Shown here: one piece after another, positions 46,262 to 58,079 of the stretch
Numbering within the stretch: position 1 is the stretch's first letter
Layout of the letters: each line of letters opens with the position of its first letter
From: Lumnitzera littorea
Taxonomy: Eukaryota; Streptophyta; Magnoliopsida; Myrtales; Combretaceae
Direction of reading: 5' to 3'
Assembly: GCA_024138015.1 (NCBI GenBank)
Contig: JAMXBB010000009.1
Coordinates: 8,036,863 to 8,100,862, forward strand
Length of the DNA stretch: 64,000 bases
Made by a program: the position numbers and the translations under genes
The notes under the pieces: generated by a model
What the model was told of the DNA's origin: nothing
The model's input: the letters and a program-made list of their open reading frames with translations, nothing else
The model's database searches: none

Positions 46262-49200
46262 TGTAAATCCTATAAAATCAGTAATCTAAACCCCAATTTA
46301 TGTTTAAGTGTCCTAAATTATGTCACGAGTCGATAAAGTTAATAATAATAAAATTTATAAAATTTAATAAATTGAATATAGTATCGATAATAAAAAACCT
46401 ATAAATTGATCGAAACCTAAATCTCGTACAAAAACTCTAAATCAAATGTACATGAAAATTACTCGAAATCGAATCCTAACTTGATTGAAATCCTAAAACT
46501 ATAACTTTAAGTTTATAATTTAGTTAAATATCACTTAATAATAATATAATCGTAGTCAATTACAATTATCGACTAAATCACGTAATCGCGTAAAATTTTT
46601 ATCGAAAATGTTAAAATAACTCATAAAAATTATGATTGTAATGGGTACCAATTAAATTAATAAATTTTCACAAAATTCCAAAATTAATTTATAAATATTA
46701 TTTTTATTATCTTTTTTTTTTTAGAAAAATTACATATAATTATTTCTATTTTTCTTTTTCTTCTATGTTCTTTCCTTTCTTTTTTCTTCTTTTCTTTTCC
46801 TCTTCTATTTTTCCTTTTCTCCACATTGCAATTGTAGGAAAAACCAGCTGCCGTGTGATCTTTTATCTTGTCCAAGTGTCAAATAATTAAGGAATAAAGG
46901 ATAATTACATAAAGTAAATGTCTTATCCCTATTAATACATAATCTATTAGGATTTATTCAATTTTTTTTTTCAATCTTTATCTACTCCAATTTCTGCTCA
47001 TTCACGTTTGGAATTAGGACCAAAATCAGAAAAAGAAAAAAAAAATCTAGAGCACACACACATGAAAGTGGATCAAAGAAACAAAAGGAAAAAGCAAGAT
47101 TAAGAAGAAGAAGAAAAAAAAGAAGAAAACTAAGAATATATTACCAAAATATTTAGGTAAGTGTATTTATTTTACTTATACATATGTATATTATATAGTA
47201 TGTACATGTACATACTAAGTATTTTGTTATCTATTTAATTACATGTACATATATGTATGCATGAGTAAATAAATATATATGTGTATTATGTATTCTACTT
47301 ATTTATGTATGCACATATGTATTGGGTATGTATCTTTATTTATGTATATATATATTTAGGAGTGGGTATATACAGTATATGTATATAAGTATAAATAATA
47401 GTACATATAATATGTATTTCTTTTTCTACACATATATTTTTGTACATGTGTATGTGTATGTATTATATATGTATGTCTAATTAGTATTATATATATAACA
47501 TATGTAGGAATACTTGTGCAGTATATGTATGTATACTAAATATTTCTTTTATGTACATGCATATATATTTAGTATTTTACTTACTTAATTATGTATATAT
47601 ATGCGTGGATATATATATATATATATATAAAGGTGTATATGTACATAATATTTATTTTTGTATATGATATATATATACATGTATTATGTAATTCCGTATA
47701 TATATGTGTACATATGTATATATAACTATTTCGTATTTTCCATATATATATATGCGTATGTATAAAATAATAAGTGTACATATTATTAATAATATTTGTA
47801 TTTTAATATATATATATATGTATATAGTATGACCATCTATGTACATAAGTATATAAAATATAAATAAGTATATATATACTTGTACATAATGTATAAGTAA
47901 AGTTAGAATAATTTAATATATAGCGTATAGTATATGTATAAACGTACGTATATGAATAGTAACATATACGTAAAAATATAAGTATAATTAAATAATGTAT
48001 ACAATATATTATAATATTAATTTAATAAATAAAGTAAGTTGGTAAATGTATATATGCATAGATACTGTAAATTTAGAGAAAAAAAAAGACTTAATAATTA
48101 AATAAATTATAAATTTTAATAAAATATAATCATAAGTATTTTTATATATACATATTTATACCGTAAAATAGGAAATAATGGAAAATTCGGAAAAATATGT
48201 AAACTTGACACATGGCACTCTTACGTGTTGCCATGTCACTATTTGTTATAAATTAATTAATTTTCGTAATTAAAAATAATAATAATGATTAATTAAATAA
48301 GAAAATAATAAAGTATAAAAATTTGAATTAATAATTATAAAATCTCAAAAATAGGTAAAAATAAGTAATTAGAGTAAAATAAGCTTAAAATAAGAAAATT
48401 ATCAATTATACAATTTAAATAATTATTAAATAATAAATATACTAAGAAAAAGCTTAAATTAATATTTTATAATTTTTTAAATTAAAATAATAAATTTTGT
48501 AATATTTTTATATCATTGTTCAAATTGTGAGGTACAACATCCAAACGGACCTCACTACAAGAAAATATACTCGAAAATAGATTATAAGTTCATAACAATC
48601 CAAACTAAATTGAAAAAGTTATACATGATTCGATAAAAAGCTTGAATCGATGATTTTACATAACTAAGTTAAGTAAACAGTAGAAATTATGATACTAATT
48701 TAACTTTAAATTCAAAACTTACAATTTTCTATATTCCTTATTCTCAGATGATTTCGACTTTGATCCTAAGCTGCCTTCGGACTATTATAACTCCTGAGTC
48801 AATTATGGCTGAGTGAGTTTTTTCTAATAATTCTATACTTACTTATGTTTGTAATTAGTGAATATAAATTATAATTAATAATTGAATGTTGTATGGGAAT
48901 GGGTTATGCTTGTGTATAATAACTGTTTATTAATGGTGAATTTACTTTAAAATATGATAACGTATTGATTGTTGCATAATAGATTCGCTAGGAATTGGTT
49001 GTTTATGACCTTATTAATCATTGAATAATAAGACCTAATTTTACTCGACTTGAAAGAGTTAACTTGAAATACGTATAATCATATACTGCATAATTAATTC
49101 TGATTGTTACATTACACGGAGGTAGCGAGAGGCCATACGTAGGTTGATTATTTGATTGATATAGATTTCGTATAATGCACACGTGCGATATGATCTTACC

Positions 49201-50025
49201 CTGACCGGCAGGATTACTAGGTATTGGAGGCGCCAACCGCCTAGCTAAGGGTTGAGTCTAAAAGCCTCCGTTTAGAGGTGAGTAAGGGCTGCATAAACTT
49301 ACTCACAATCATACATAGAACTAGATTTTGATTAAAACTAAAAATAGATATTCCATTACATTTTAAATATAAAGCACAAAGTTTCGTTATAAGATAAGTT
49401 CTAATATGATATTCGAATCTGACTGTGTCGATTTATCTCCAACTCTGACTTTGGAGAGCGTTAAATTTGAGTTGTATACATTACCTGATCACCTATATGT
49501 ATTTGTTTGATATACTGATTAACATGCATTTATTTGATTGAACTTAATTTATGTATAACTTGATTGTTGTATGGTTGAGGGGATTATCTCACTAAACTAG
49601 TTAACTTATACCCTTATAGTTTTCTTTTGCAAGCCGATTTATTCATGGAGTCGGATTGCCGCATACTCAAGATTAGTTGTATATCAGGGGGTTAATGTGT
49701 GAGTAAGATATGATTGGAGTGTATTTATGATAGTATATTTAGATTATGAATCTTATTATATAATAAAATGATATCAATTTGAGTTAAGAAGTATTATAGA
49801 CTTCTTATATGTAAATTTCTATGTAAATAAATGTGTTTTATATTTCTTTAGCTTGTTATTAGTATCATGAAATGATATTACTTATATCTACACAACTCTT
49901 GGTTGTTAGTTGTAGTTATAGTCTTATGTATCACATAAAGGGTTATTGATTATAAGAGAAATCAATTTACAGTACTTTGTACGATATATAAAAACTACCA
50001 CAATTTACCTCCTCAGATTATGACA
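46262..50025 (+). repeat. Long solo LTR (C) inserted in the malectin exon
   Basis: It starts TGTAAATCCTAT and ends GATTATGACA, about 3.76 kb. GTAAG (46257-46261) and ATAAG (50026-50030) flank it as a near-perfect target duplication. It aligns with LTR B throughout and with 1-925 (antisense) most closely. A TA-rich region lies at 47160-48050 and a strong splice-donor-like AG/GTAAGTG at 47157. No interior, primer site or second LTR is attached, so it is a solo LTR left by recombination. Confidence 0.9.
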
Positions 50026-50320
50026 ATAAGTCCCGTAATCTATTGATGTCCAATAATTGACACCAATATAAAGATTGAATATTGGTGTTGTATTTTCTCC
50101 ATCATAGTTGCCATAGAGAAAAGAGGCTCTGACAAAGTATCTATTTTCCGTCCACGTTCATTTGGCATATAAGAATCAACGGCATCATTTGATATATTCG
50201 TGTTTTCACCTGTATCAACGTAAATATCATCCATCTCATAATAAATGGTGGGGTTGCTATCTGTATAATTTTGAAGTGATCCACAATTGATGCTTATAAA
50301 ACCAACAAATTGAGTAGCCA
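50026..50320 (-). pseudogene. Receptor kinase exon: malectin-like N-lobe, first part
   Basis: The minus strand reads GFISINCGSLQNYTDSNPTI, then YYEMDDIYVDTGENTNIS, the start of a malectin-like ectodomain. A frame change follows near 50155, then NRYFVRASFLYGNYDGENTT and NLYIGVNYWTSIDYGTY. The base before G-F-I-S is TG where an acceptor AG is expected after a pyrimidine-rich stretch, so the splice site may be lost. A signal-peptide exon was not found to the right. Confidence 0.9.
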
Positions 50321-53300
50321 AAAGAGGATTGAAATGTTTTTACCAAAATAGTGCATTTGATATTCAACTAATATCATTCCATTACTCTTGTTAATAGCAT
50401 ATACAGAGAATGCGGGAAAGATAAAACAATAATAATGTAGGACCGACCACTCAATCGAATTCATCAAAAGGATTAAAAACTATTTATGGATATATATGGA
50501 TATATATATATATATATAAATTCATGCATACCCACTTCGGTCAATATAATAGGGAAATAATAAAATCTCCAGAAAAGATTATATAAGTAGTATGATATTC
50601 TCTTATTTAATCGAACCCAAATAAATACAATTGGATAAACAGAGAGTAGAGTTAAAATTCAAGCATATCCATATATTTTCAAATAAAATAAAAATCCAAA
50701 CATTAACAATTGTCCCTAACCACAAGCCCTAATGACCTCCCACCAACAAACATTAAGCACCACCACCAAATACTACCACCAACTGATCAAAACCACTACC
50801 ATTAGCACCACTAGGCTCATGAATTACCAAGAGTAAGTACATCCAAGAGAACTAGCCTAAGACCTAACATGACTTAAACCAGGAACCACTGACTTGAGCC
50901 TCTAGGAAACTATCGATTGTCCGCTAAATTATAAGCCACCAACCTAACATGGCCCAAATAAATGAATAAATCGACACAAGTGACTAACATAAACAATTGC
51001 AACACGAATGGACAAACGATCCGATGTGAATCAACTGAATGAATGAACGACTAGGTGGTTGGTGTAGTGGGTGCAAAAATTATGATGAGGCTTTTAGAGT
51101 TGGATGGTCTCTAGTGGGTCTAAGGTCACGAGGGCATGTTGGGAATGCAATAAGGAATAGAATATAAATAGACATTCATAGCGTCATGGATTGAATCGGC
51201 ATTCACTATACAGAAAAATCTTAACAACAGATTCCTAAAGAAAAGTTTCCACTTTAGTCTTGCCATTTAAATAAAATTAATCATGTGTATTTAAAATTAC
51301 TTATAGATTAGAACATCCAAAACAAGGTAGTCATACAGAAATTTAAAAGGGGGAAATGTAGTAAGAACATAAAGCCTAGAAATGTATTATAAATTGTAAA
51401 TAATAATCGCAAAATAAGTAGAATCTAAGACGGTCATCGCTTGAACTTTAGTCATCAAGATTTTAAGCTAAGAAACCTATTAGGCAAAGAAAGACGAATT
51501 CTAAGTCAAATTGGGCTAGGAATGACTCAATAGGTAGATTGCCAACAGGTGCAGTCAACCAACATTAAGTAAGGCAAGCCCAATTTGCCACCCTTATGGA
51601 GCCACAAGCCAACTGACCGCAACATAGGGCGCTTCAACCACGACCCTTATGTGTAGTCGAGAGTTGGTGCATAATTTTGACATAAGACCTTATATAATCG
51701 ATTATTAATGGAATTAATTAAACTAAGTGATATTATATTTTTAATAGTTGCTTTAATATCATTATCTTATTGGTCATCAAAGTGATTATTAGAGTGACAT
51801 ATCGCATACGATCATTGTTTTTTAACCTAGCTATTTAAGGTCTTATTTTGAGGTGTGAATACTAAGAGCGACAATAGGAAAACTTTGTGATGCTGTAAAC
51901 ATGGCTTTGTTTTCTTTGATTACTAAATTGATTTATTTAAGTTATAATAAAGTGAATTTCATACCTACAATTATTCACTTTATGAGATTACATAAAACTA
52001 ATCCAATTAATCTAAACATGTCCTTTAATTAACCAAATGTAATTAATTTTAGCATATCGGATTGACCAGCAATTATGTGGATAAAAGTAGATTGAAGGAT
52101 TGCCAAAATGTTCTCAACTAATTTTGACTTCTATGTTGTTTGAATGCTTACCTATATAGTTTACAAAATTGCACAGGATTAGTTGAACGGACTTCTTGTG
52201 AAGTGATAATTCTAATGTGTTAAGTGTATTTGGTCAAGGTCTATAATTCTAATCTTAGTTAAGCGGATTATTATGGGAAATTTGAAGAGAAGCTGTCTAA
52301 ATTTGGGAGGCATCTATATATGGAAATAGTCGGCTGATATAACTCGATATGGCTGGAGAAATTAAGATAAGACAATTGTGACTCCTAACTATGGCTCTTG
52401 GACTTTAGTTTGGCCCTCAGTTTTCTTTTTGTTGGTGGCTCGGAGTATTTTCCTTAATTGGCATGTGTTGTGCTTATATACTTCTACTCTACATATACCT
52501 TCTTCACCATATGTAAACATCGTGGCGTGCATTATCAATAAATATCCAACTTGCATCATCCTACCCTTCAAACTAGTAAGGACTGGTAATTCATCTTGAT
52601 AAATCGTGTTCCGTATCCAAATCTATACAAGCTCGTGTTGAAAAAGTTATGACGGCTCGCTTATTTGTGTTTAAAAGCATAAACCATTAAATTCACCATT
52701 TTAACATGTGTGTTCATGTCTAGATTAAACCATTTATCTATTTTAAAAAATTTGTGAAATAAATATATGATAGCTATCAAGCCTCTATTTGAAAAATATA
52801 TTTCTAATATCATTTTTAATTTGTAAGTGCTTATAACAGAAAATTAATTGAAAACTATACTAATTTTGTAGTAATATATATATTTTTTATAGGTCGAATG
52901 TATAAGTAAGTGCAATGAAGACCTAATAACTCAATAATCTAACCATTAATTCATATTTAAGTACTTTGTAATCAATTGAAATAAAAGTTTATGACATAAT
53001 TGTTTCATAGGTAATCCCAATATAAGATGGCGAACTTAAACTTATTAGTACATTTGACTCAATTTTTACTAAGTGTCAAATAATTTTACTAATGAGGTTG
53101 GGATTTAATAAGTTATACCTAAATGGATTTGTATAAAAAAGTGAAAGTTGAAATTAGAATATAGAAGGAAATAGAAAATTAAGAGTCCCACTCTTACTAA
53201 ACTATAGTCAAAATAGGCCATGGATAATCTAGAAAGAGAACAATGACAACTAGCAAGATAGATAGTGGAAGGATAATAGTGGATATAGGGGAAGGGAGGG

Positions 53301-53925
53301 AGGGAGGGAGAGGGAGGTGTATAGTCAAATCTATAGAGTAGAGTTAAGAAGGTATTAAAGTTTAAATCAAACTATAAATATTAGAGATCTTAATCTCATA
53401 TGGGTTTGAGGGTTTAAACCAGACATGTATACCTCACCTATTTATTAAATGGCTTTATTAGGACTTTAGATGCTTGATAGCACCTAAGTCACATTAAGAA
53501 ATGACTTCAAACTAGTTTAAGCCATTTATTGATCATGTTAAATTGTGTATATAGTAATCTACTTGTCGTATTGTGTTGTATTCAAGATGGTGAGTCAAAG
53601 TTTCAAATTACGAACCCTAAAACTAATCTATTGTTTTTATTTTCATCTTCCTCTTATATTAATAAAACAACAAAAGTACTATATTAAAAATATAAAATTA
53701 TATTTTTACAATCACCATTATTTGATAGAAAATAAGAGCTTGGGTTTCATCAAAAAGTTGGATCTACATTATTAAGTCTCACAAGAATGGTTCTATCTAT
53801 TAAAAATAAAAATATCTTTTAATTTCATCAATCTTATGTAATGACAATCAATACCACTACCCATATTCGGTTATCCCTTATAATCATAAATTGATTATCA
53901 TGGTCACGGGTTATTATGAAATGTA
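50321..53925. other. No gene recognised
   Basis: It contains a (TA)n run near 50497-50518, a CCA-rich patch (50740-50810), and an unrecognised stretch with short frames (52378-52599). A G-rich block is at 53288-53317. Confidence 0.35.
53288..53317 (+). repeat. G-run cluster, G-quadruplex candidate
   Basis: GGGGAAGGGAGGGAGGGAGG and further GGGA units form at least five runs of three G separated by one to three bases. Confidence 0.85.
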
Positions 53926-54290
53926 ATGCTATTTAGATTGAAAAATGTTTTTTCTGAATTTCAAAGAATAATGAATGAAATTTTTAATGATTTCACAATT
54001 TTCATAATAATTTATATAGATGATGTTTTAATATTCTCATCTAATATAGACCAGTGTTTCAAACATATAAAAATTTTCATCAATATAGTCAAGAAAAATG
54101 GTTCAGTAGTTTCACCTTTTAAGATTAGCCTTTTTTGGACTAAGGTTAGATTTTTAGTTTTCAATATCCACAATAGGATAATAATTCCTATTTAGAGATC
54201 CATAGGGTTTGCAGATAAATTTCATAATGAAATTAAGGATAAAATTCAACTCCAAAGAATATTCAACTTACTAAAGTAACAACTTTAGCA
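53926..54290 (+). pseudogene. Pararetrovirus-like (caulimovirid) reverse transcriptase fragment
   Basis: An 89-codon open stretch holds the RT palm. The catalytic Y-I-D-D is at 54012-54023, preceded by a conserved F-Q-R-I-M helix and followed by an I-x-I-V-K-K-N-G connection. Wording is closer to plant pararetroviruses than to the gypsy or copia elements in this window. A stop at 54196 interrupts the frame, after which the family pattern continues to about 54290. The upstream end has a frame change near 53920. It is a fragment only: no movement, coat or protease part was seen. Such pieces are old integrations in plant chromosomes. Confidence 0.78.
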
Positions 54291-54329
54291 TCTTCCACAA
54301 TAATACCTACAAGTCAAAGGTAAAAAATT

Positions 54330-54600
54330 TTCACAAAACCTATTTCTAGATATGTTTTCTCTGTTGAAGAAAATTTATTTGAAAAGAACCCTTTTGAATT
54401 TACAAGGAAAATTTTTACAAAATATTTTTATTATGTACCATATAATGTTTACAAACCAATCCAGTTTTATGGAAAGGTTTTGATTGAAACTGGATCAATA
54501 AGATTCAAACATTTTGAAAAAGAAGGAATAGTTAACTATTCTATAGTTAAAATTTTGCGATTGATATATAAATCAAACATATAAGGTAGCGTACTATTTA
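54330..54600 (+). pseudogene. Possible downstream part of the pararetrovirus fragment
   Basis: In one frame a stretch of about 80 codons (Phe-, Tyr- and Lys-rich, with a charged N-terminal part) runs without a stop from about 54340 to 54580. It follows the RT fragment directly, as downstream open reading frames do in some integrated plant pararetroviruses. No catalytic motif was seen, so the link rests on position. Confidence 0.4.
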
Positions 54601-55181
54601 CAATGCATTCAAAAATTAATGCCTTATTTATAGAATTATAGACCCATAATTCGAATATATAATGGTTATATGGAACAAGTTGGTCTTATAGAATAAATAA
54701 CACTTTTGCAAACCAGTAATTTAATTATAAAAATTAAATTGGTACTTACAGTGTATTTAAAAAACATTTCCTAAACCAACTTTTAATATTTGATTTAATT
54801 AAAATTTTTGAATTTTTTATTATAATTGTTATAATCTTAAGAGGTTATAACTACTAGCTTCATTTAATTGTGGTAAATGGTGAGGAATGAAAGCCAAAGC
54901 TGATGTTTGATGAAAGTGTGTGGTTAACCATTATGAGAAAATGTTAATATAAACTGTCGAAATGATTTTCACTTCTAAAAAAGGAAAATCATTGTTATCA
55001 TATGCTATTATTGTCCTTAATTGCTAAACGCTAACCACCATCGCTAGGGAATAGTTATTATACCTTCATCAACATTTAATTATATAAGCCAATAATATGG
55101 AAAAAAGATTTAATGGATAGTATACGCCATATAAAAGTACATATAGTGCATAAGTACCAATTATATTTAAATATAGGGAGG

Positions 55182-55693
55182 CAATATCATGATTTACACC
55201 TTAACTTTGCTACCTCTTATAATTATACACTTAAAGTTTTAACTTGTTTAATTATATACTTTATTATAGACTTAGTCATCACGGTCTTCATCTCAATTAA
55301 CCCCAATTTATACCGTTAATCTAATCAACATGATTTGCCAAAGAGATGATCATCCATGGCCTTAGGGGGTTTATGTAATCCTTGTAGGGTTATAAACGAT
55401 CATAGACAGTTGCTAATAGGTTACACAACATACATTTTTAAAGTGGATCACACTTTAAAGTTTCATAAGGAGTGCCCGGCAACCACCTATGAGAGATCGG
55501 GTAAGCCTCCTAAGACTGTAGGGAGCCATCTTATTGGCTAATCATGTTGAATGGACTAACGATATGAATTGAATTTAATTGAGATTTAAACTGTGACAAT
55601 TAAATCTTCAATTGAGTGTATAATTAGATAAGTTAAAAATTTAGGTATATAATTGTAAAAAGTAGTAAAGTTGAGGTACAAATCATGATATTG
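55182..55693. mobile_element. Element with about 80-bp terminal inverted repeats
   Basis: The left end CAATATCATGATTTACACC and the reverse complement of the right end CAATATCATGATTTGTACC continue to match for about 80 bp (TTAACTTTGC, AATTATACAC, TTTTAACTTG, TTAATTATA). The element is 512 bp. The centre (55340-55560) is less AT-rich, with an unrecognised 61-codon frame. No transposase was found. A possible TTTAAA lies just outside both ends. Confidence 0.85.
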
Positions 55694-55821
55694 ACCCTTT
55701 AAACATATGATAATATAAATAGTTGTTTTTAGAAAACCATCAACTACTAAGCCTCTTCTTACTAATACTTATAATTTCATATATAAGTACTATGAAAATA
55801 ATTTTAATGAATGTTGAAAAA

Positions 55822-55935
55822 ATTCCAAATTTTTATTGCAATTCAAAGCTATTGTATTCTAGTTGTAACTAGCATAGACTTAGCTAGGTAAGGACTCATT
55901 GATCGAATGGTCAGTTGATTTGACCATGCAATGCT
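55822..55935. repeat. Dispersed repeat, copy 1
   Basis: The word order TTTTTATTGCAATTCAAAGC, CATAGACTTAGCTAGGTA and TTGACCATGCAATGCT recurs at 62350-62472 in the same orientation. The copia element lies between the two copies. Confidence 0.7.
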
Positions 55936-56099
55936 TCATCCTTTCAATTTCATTTCCCTTGTATTACTCTATTAGACATGACTTATCTTATGGATAAGAC
56001 AAATTATGTTCTCAGTTTTATAGGATTGTTAACTTAGTAGTTTAAGTGGACAGCTATTCATCATATTTAAAATAAAAAGTGGTCAAATCTTATGGAATA

Positions 56100-56414
56100 T
56101 GTAAAAATATATTCACTTTGTATTTATTTTACAGCTGGACATTTTGTATATAGTTTAGTTAGTTAGTTGTTGTTGTTTCTATTCTGTTCGGTTTGTTACT
56201 TTTCTTATTCTTTTAGTTAAGATTAGGTATACATGTGTACATAGTATAAATAGGCTACTGTACATTGACTCATTAATTAATTCCAATATCCATCATTTAA
56301 ATGTTCTTTCTACATCCATACTATTTCTCTTAAACCACATATTGTACTCATACACATTCGCAAAGTAGTTCAGGTGAGGAAATCAATCATAGAGTCAAAT
56401 TGCAACTCTTCACA
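56100..56414 (+). repeat. 5' LTR of the copia element
   Basis: It starts TGTAAAAATATATTCAC and ends CTCTTCACA. It holds TATAAATAG at 56245-56253, repeated at 61030-61038 in the 3' LTR. Confidence 0.95.
56245..56253 (+). promoter_or_regulatory. TATA box of the copia LTR
   Basis: TATAAATAG is conserved in both LTRs and lies about 160 bp before the LTR end, which suits transcription start within the LTR. Confidence 0.6.
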
Positions 56415-56426
56415 TGGTATCAAAGC
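56415..56426 (+). other. Primer-binding site of the copia element
   Basis: TGGTATCAAAGC abuts the 5' LTR. It differs from the methionine-tRNA site TGGTATCAGAGC at one base. Confidence 0.9.
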
Positions 56427-56463
56427 TTAGGACGAGATAGTATCTTCGCTTTTACTTCAAATC

Positions 56464-57300
56464 ATGAGTTCTTTCGTGGAATTTGTTGGAAATACTGTAG
56501 TAGATTCGTCAATTTTAGATCTGTTATTTTTGTCCAACTTTAATAGTCCAAATATTTTGATTGGAACTTTGATTTTTAATGGAAATAATTTCTTAGGTTG
56601 GAATCGGTCAATTAAACTAGGGCTTAGGGTTCATAGATGGGTTAATTAGAAACCTAGTAATGATTCATCAGATCTTATTCAATGGCTATGTTGTGATTGC
56701 ATGGTATGATGCTGGATATTGAATTCTATGAATATTGAAATAGCTCTGAATTTTATTTACACTTTGTCAGCCAAACAGTTGTAAGATGAAATCATAGAGC
56801 AATACGGGATTTCAAATGGTCCTTTGGTGTCTAAGTTACAATATGATATATGCAATCTTAAGCAGCATGATCTGACTGTTAATGCTTATTATAGTAAACT
56901 CAAGAAATGTTGGGATGAGTTACAGCAAGTTCAACCATATTATCATTGTATTTATGGTTATATGGATGCTTGTTCTTGTAATCTACGTGATAAATTGGTT
57001 GATTTGGAATCATAAACATGACTAATTCAATTTCTTATGGGTCTCAATGAAGTGTATGACAGTATTCGTAATCAAATCTTGTCTATGGAGCTCATGCCGT
57101 CTGTGAGTAAGGCCTTTTATTTTGTTCAACAAATTAAGTATCAAAGACAAATCTCATCTGTTATCTTTGCTGAATCTAATGCTTTAGCTTTTGTTACATG
57201 AAGTAGGTCTATTGGGATTAGTAGTGAAAGGAAGAAATGGAAAAGTAAGGTGACTTGTAAGCACTGTAAAGCTTATGGGCATTTAATTGAAAATTGTTTT
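56464..57300 (+). pseudogene. gag of the copia element
   Basis: From the ATG at 56464 the frame reads FNGNNFLGWNRSIKLGLRVH, WILNSMNIEIALNFIYTLSA, VSKLQYDICNLKQHDLTVNA, YYSKLKKCWDELQQVQPYY and FLMGLNEVYDSIRNQILSME, the copia Gag (UBN2-type) pattern. A nucleocapsid knuckle CKHCKAYGHLIENCF (57256-57300) has all four zinc ligands. Stops at 56648, 56707, 56781, 57013 and 57198 disable it. The protein would package RNA in the cytoplasm. Confidence 0.93.
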
Positions 57301-57629
57301 AAAGGTAGAAATGGAAAATTGATAGGGAATCTCAAATGGTTTAAAGGAAAACGTATTAAAAAGGGCAAAGTTACAAGTACCATTGCTGTCCTTTCTAAGC
57401 TAAATGCTAACAATACTCCACTTGAGCATATTCTTATAGATTCATGTGATGGAGATCAACAATATCAGACTCATGTTGACTTCAGTGATCCTCAACTCAT
57501 GTAGAGTATGTGTTAAGAGTTTATGCAAGGGAAGGGTAGTCAAGCTTATTCTTCTGTGATGGCCAATAGTGTGCATCTTGCTGGTATATTTCATGCTCAT
57601 GCTCTTTGCTTTAATGTTCTAAGTAATCA

Positions 57630-57930
57630 TTTTGGACACTTGGATGGTAGACTTTGGTGCCACAAACCATATGACACCCTTCTACACCATTCTACATGAT
57701 GTTGTTGGCCTTTTACACCCTATACATGTTGGACTACTTGATGGCAAAGAACTTCTTGTTACACAAGTAGGTTCTGCTTTGTTGAGCCCCACACTTGTTA
57801 TACACAACATCTATTTGATACCAACTTTCATACATAACCTCCTTTCTATACATAGTCTTGTTCGTGACCATCATTTGTATGCTCACTTTAATGCTTTTGA
57901 GTGTGTTATATAGGATTAGAAAACTAGCAC
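57630..57930 (+). pseudogene. Protease of the copia element
   Basis: The frame reads TWMVDFGATNHMTPF, where copia proteases have D-S-G-A. The serine next to the catalytic aspartate is phenylalanine. It continues to LVIHNIYLIPTFIHNLLSIH, the standard second half. It is open except for that change and a stop at 57912. Confidence 0.9.
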
Positions 57931-58079
57931 AATAATGGCCAAAGTTAAGGCGATTAGTAAGCTTTATGTATTGCAAGTAACAAATGATCAACAACTTGGT
58001 GAATTGACTAGTTCTTTGCTCAATTTAGCTCATCTTTTAGAAATTTCGAATTGTAATTCATCCTCCATTTCTCTTAAAT

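Noticed and set aside
40349..50025. LTRs B and C as the two ends of one large retrotransposon
   Set aside because: C has its own target duplication inside a host exon. The sequence between them includes host exon, host intron and a separate 1.4-kb element, with no gag or pol.
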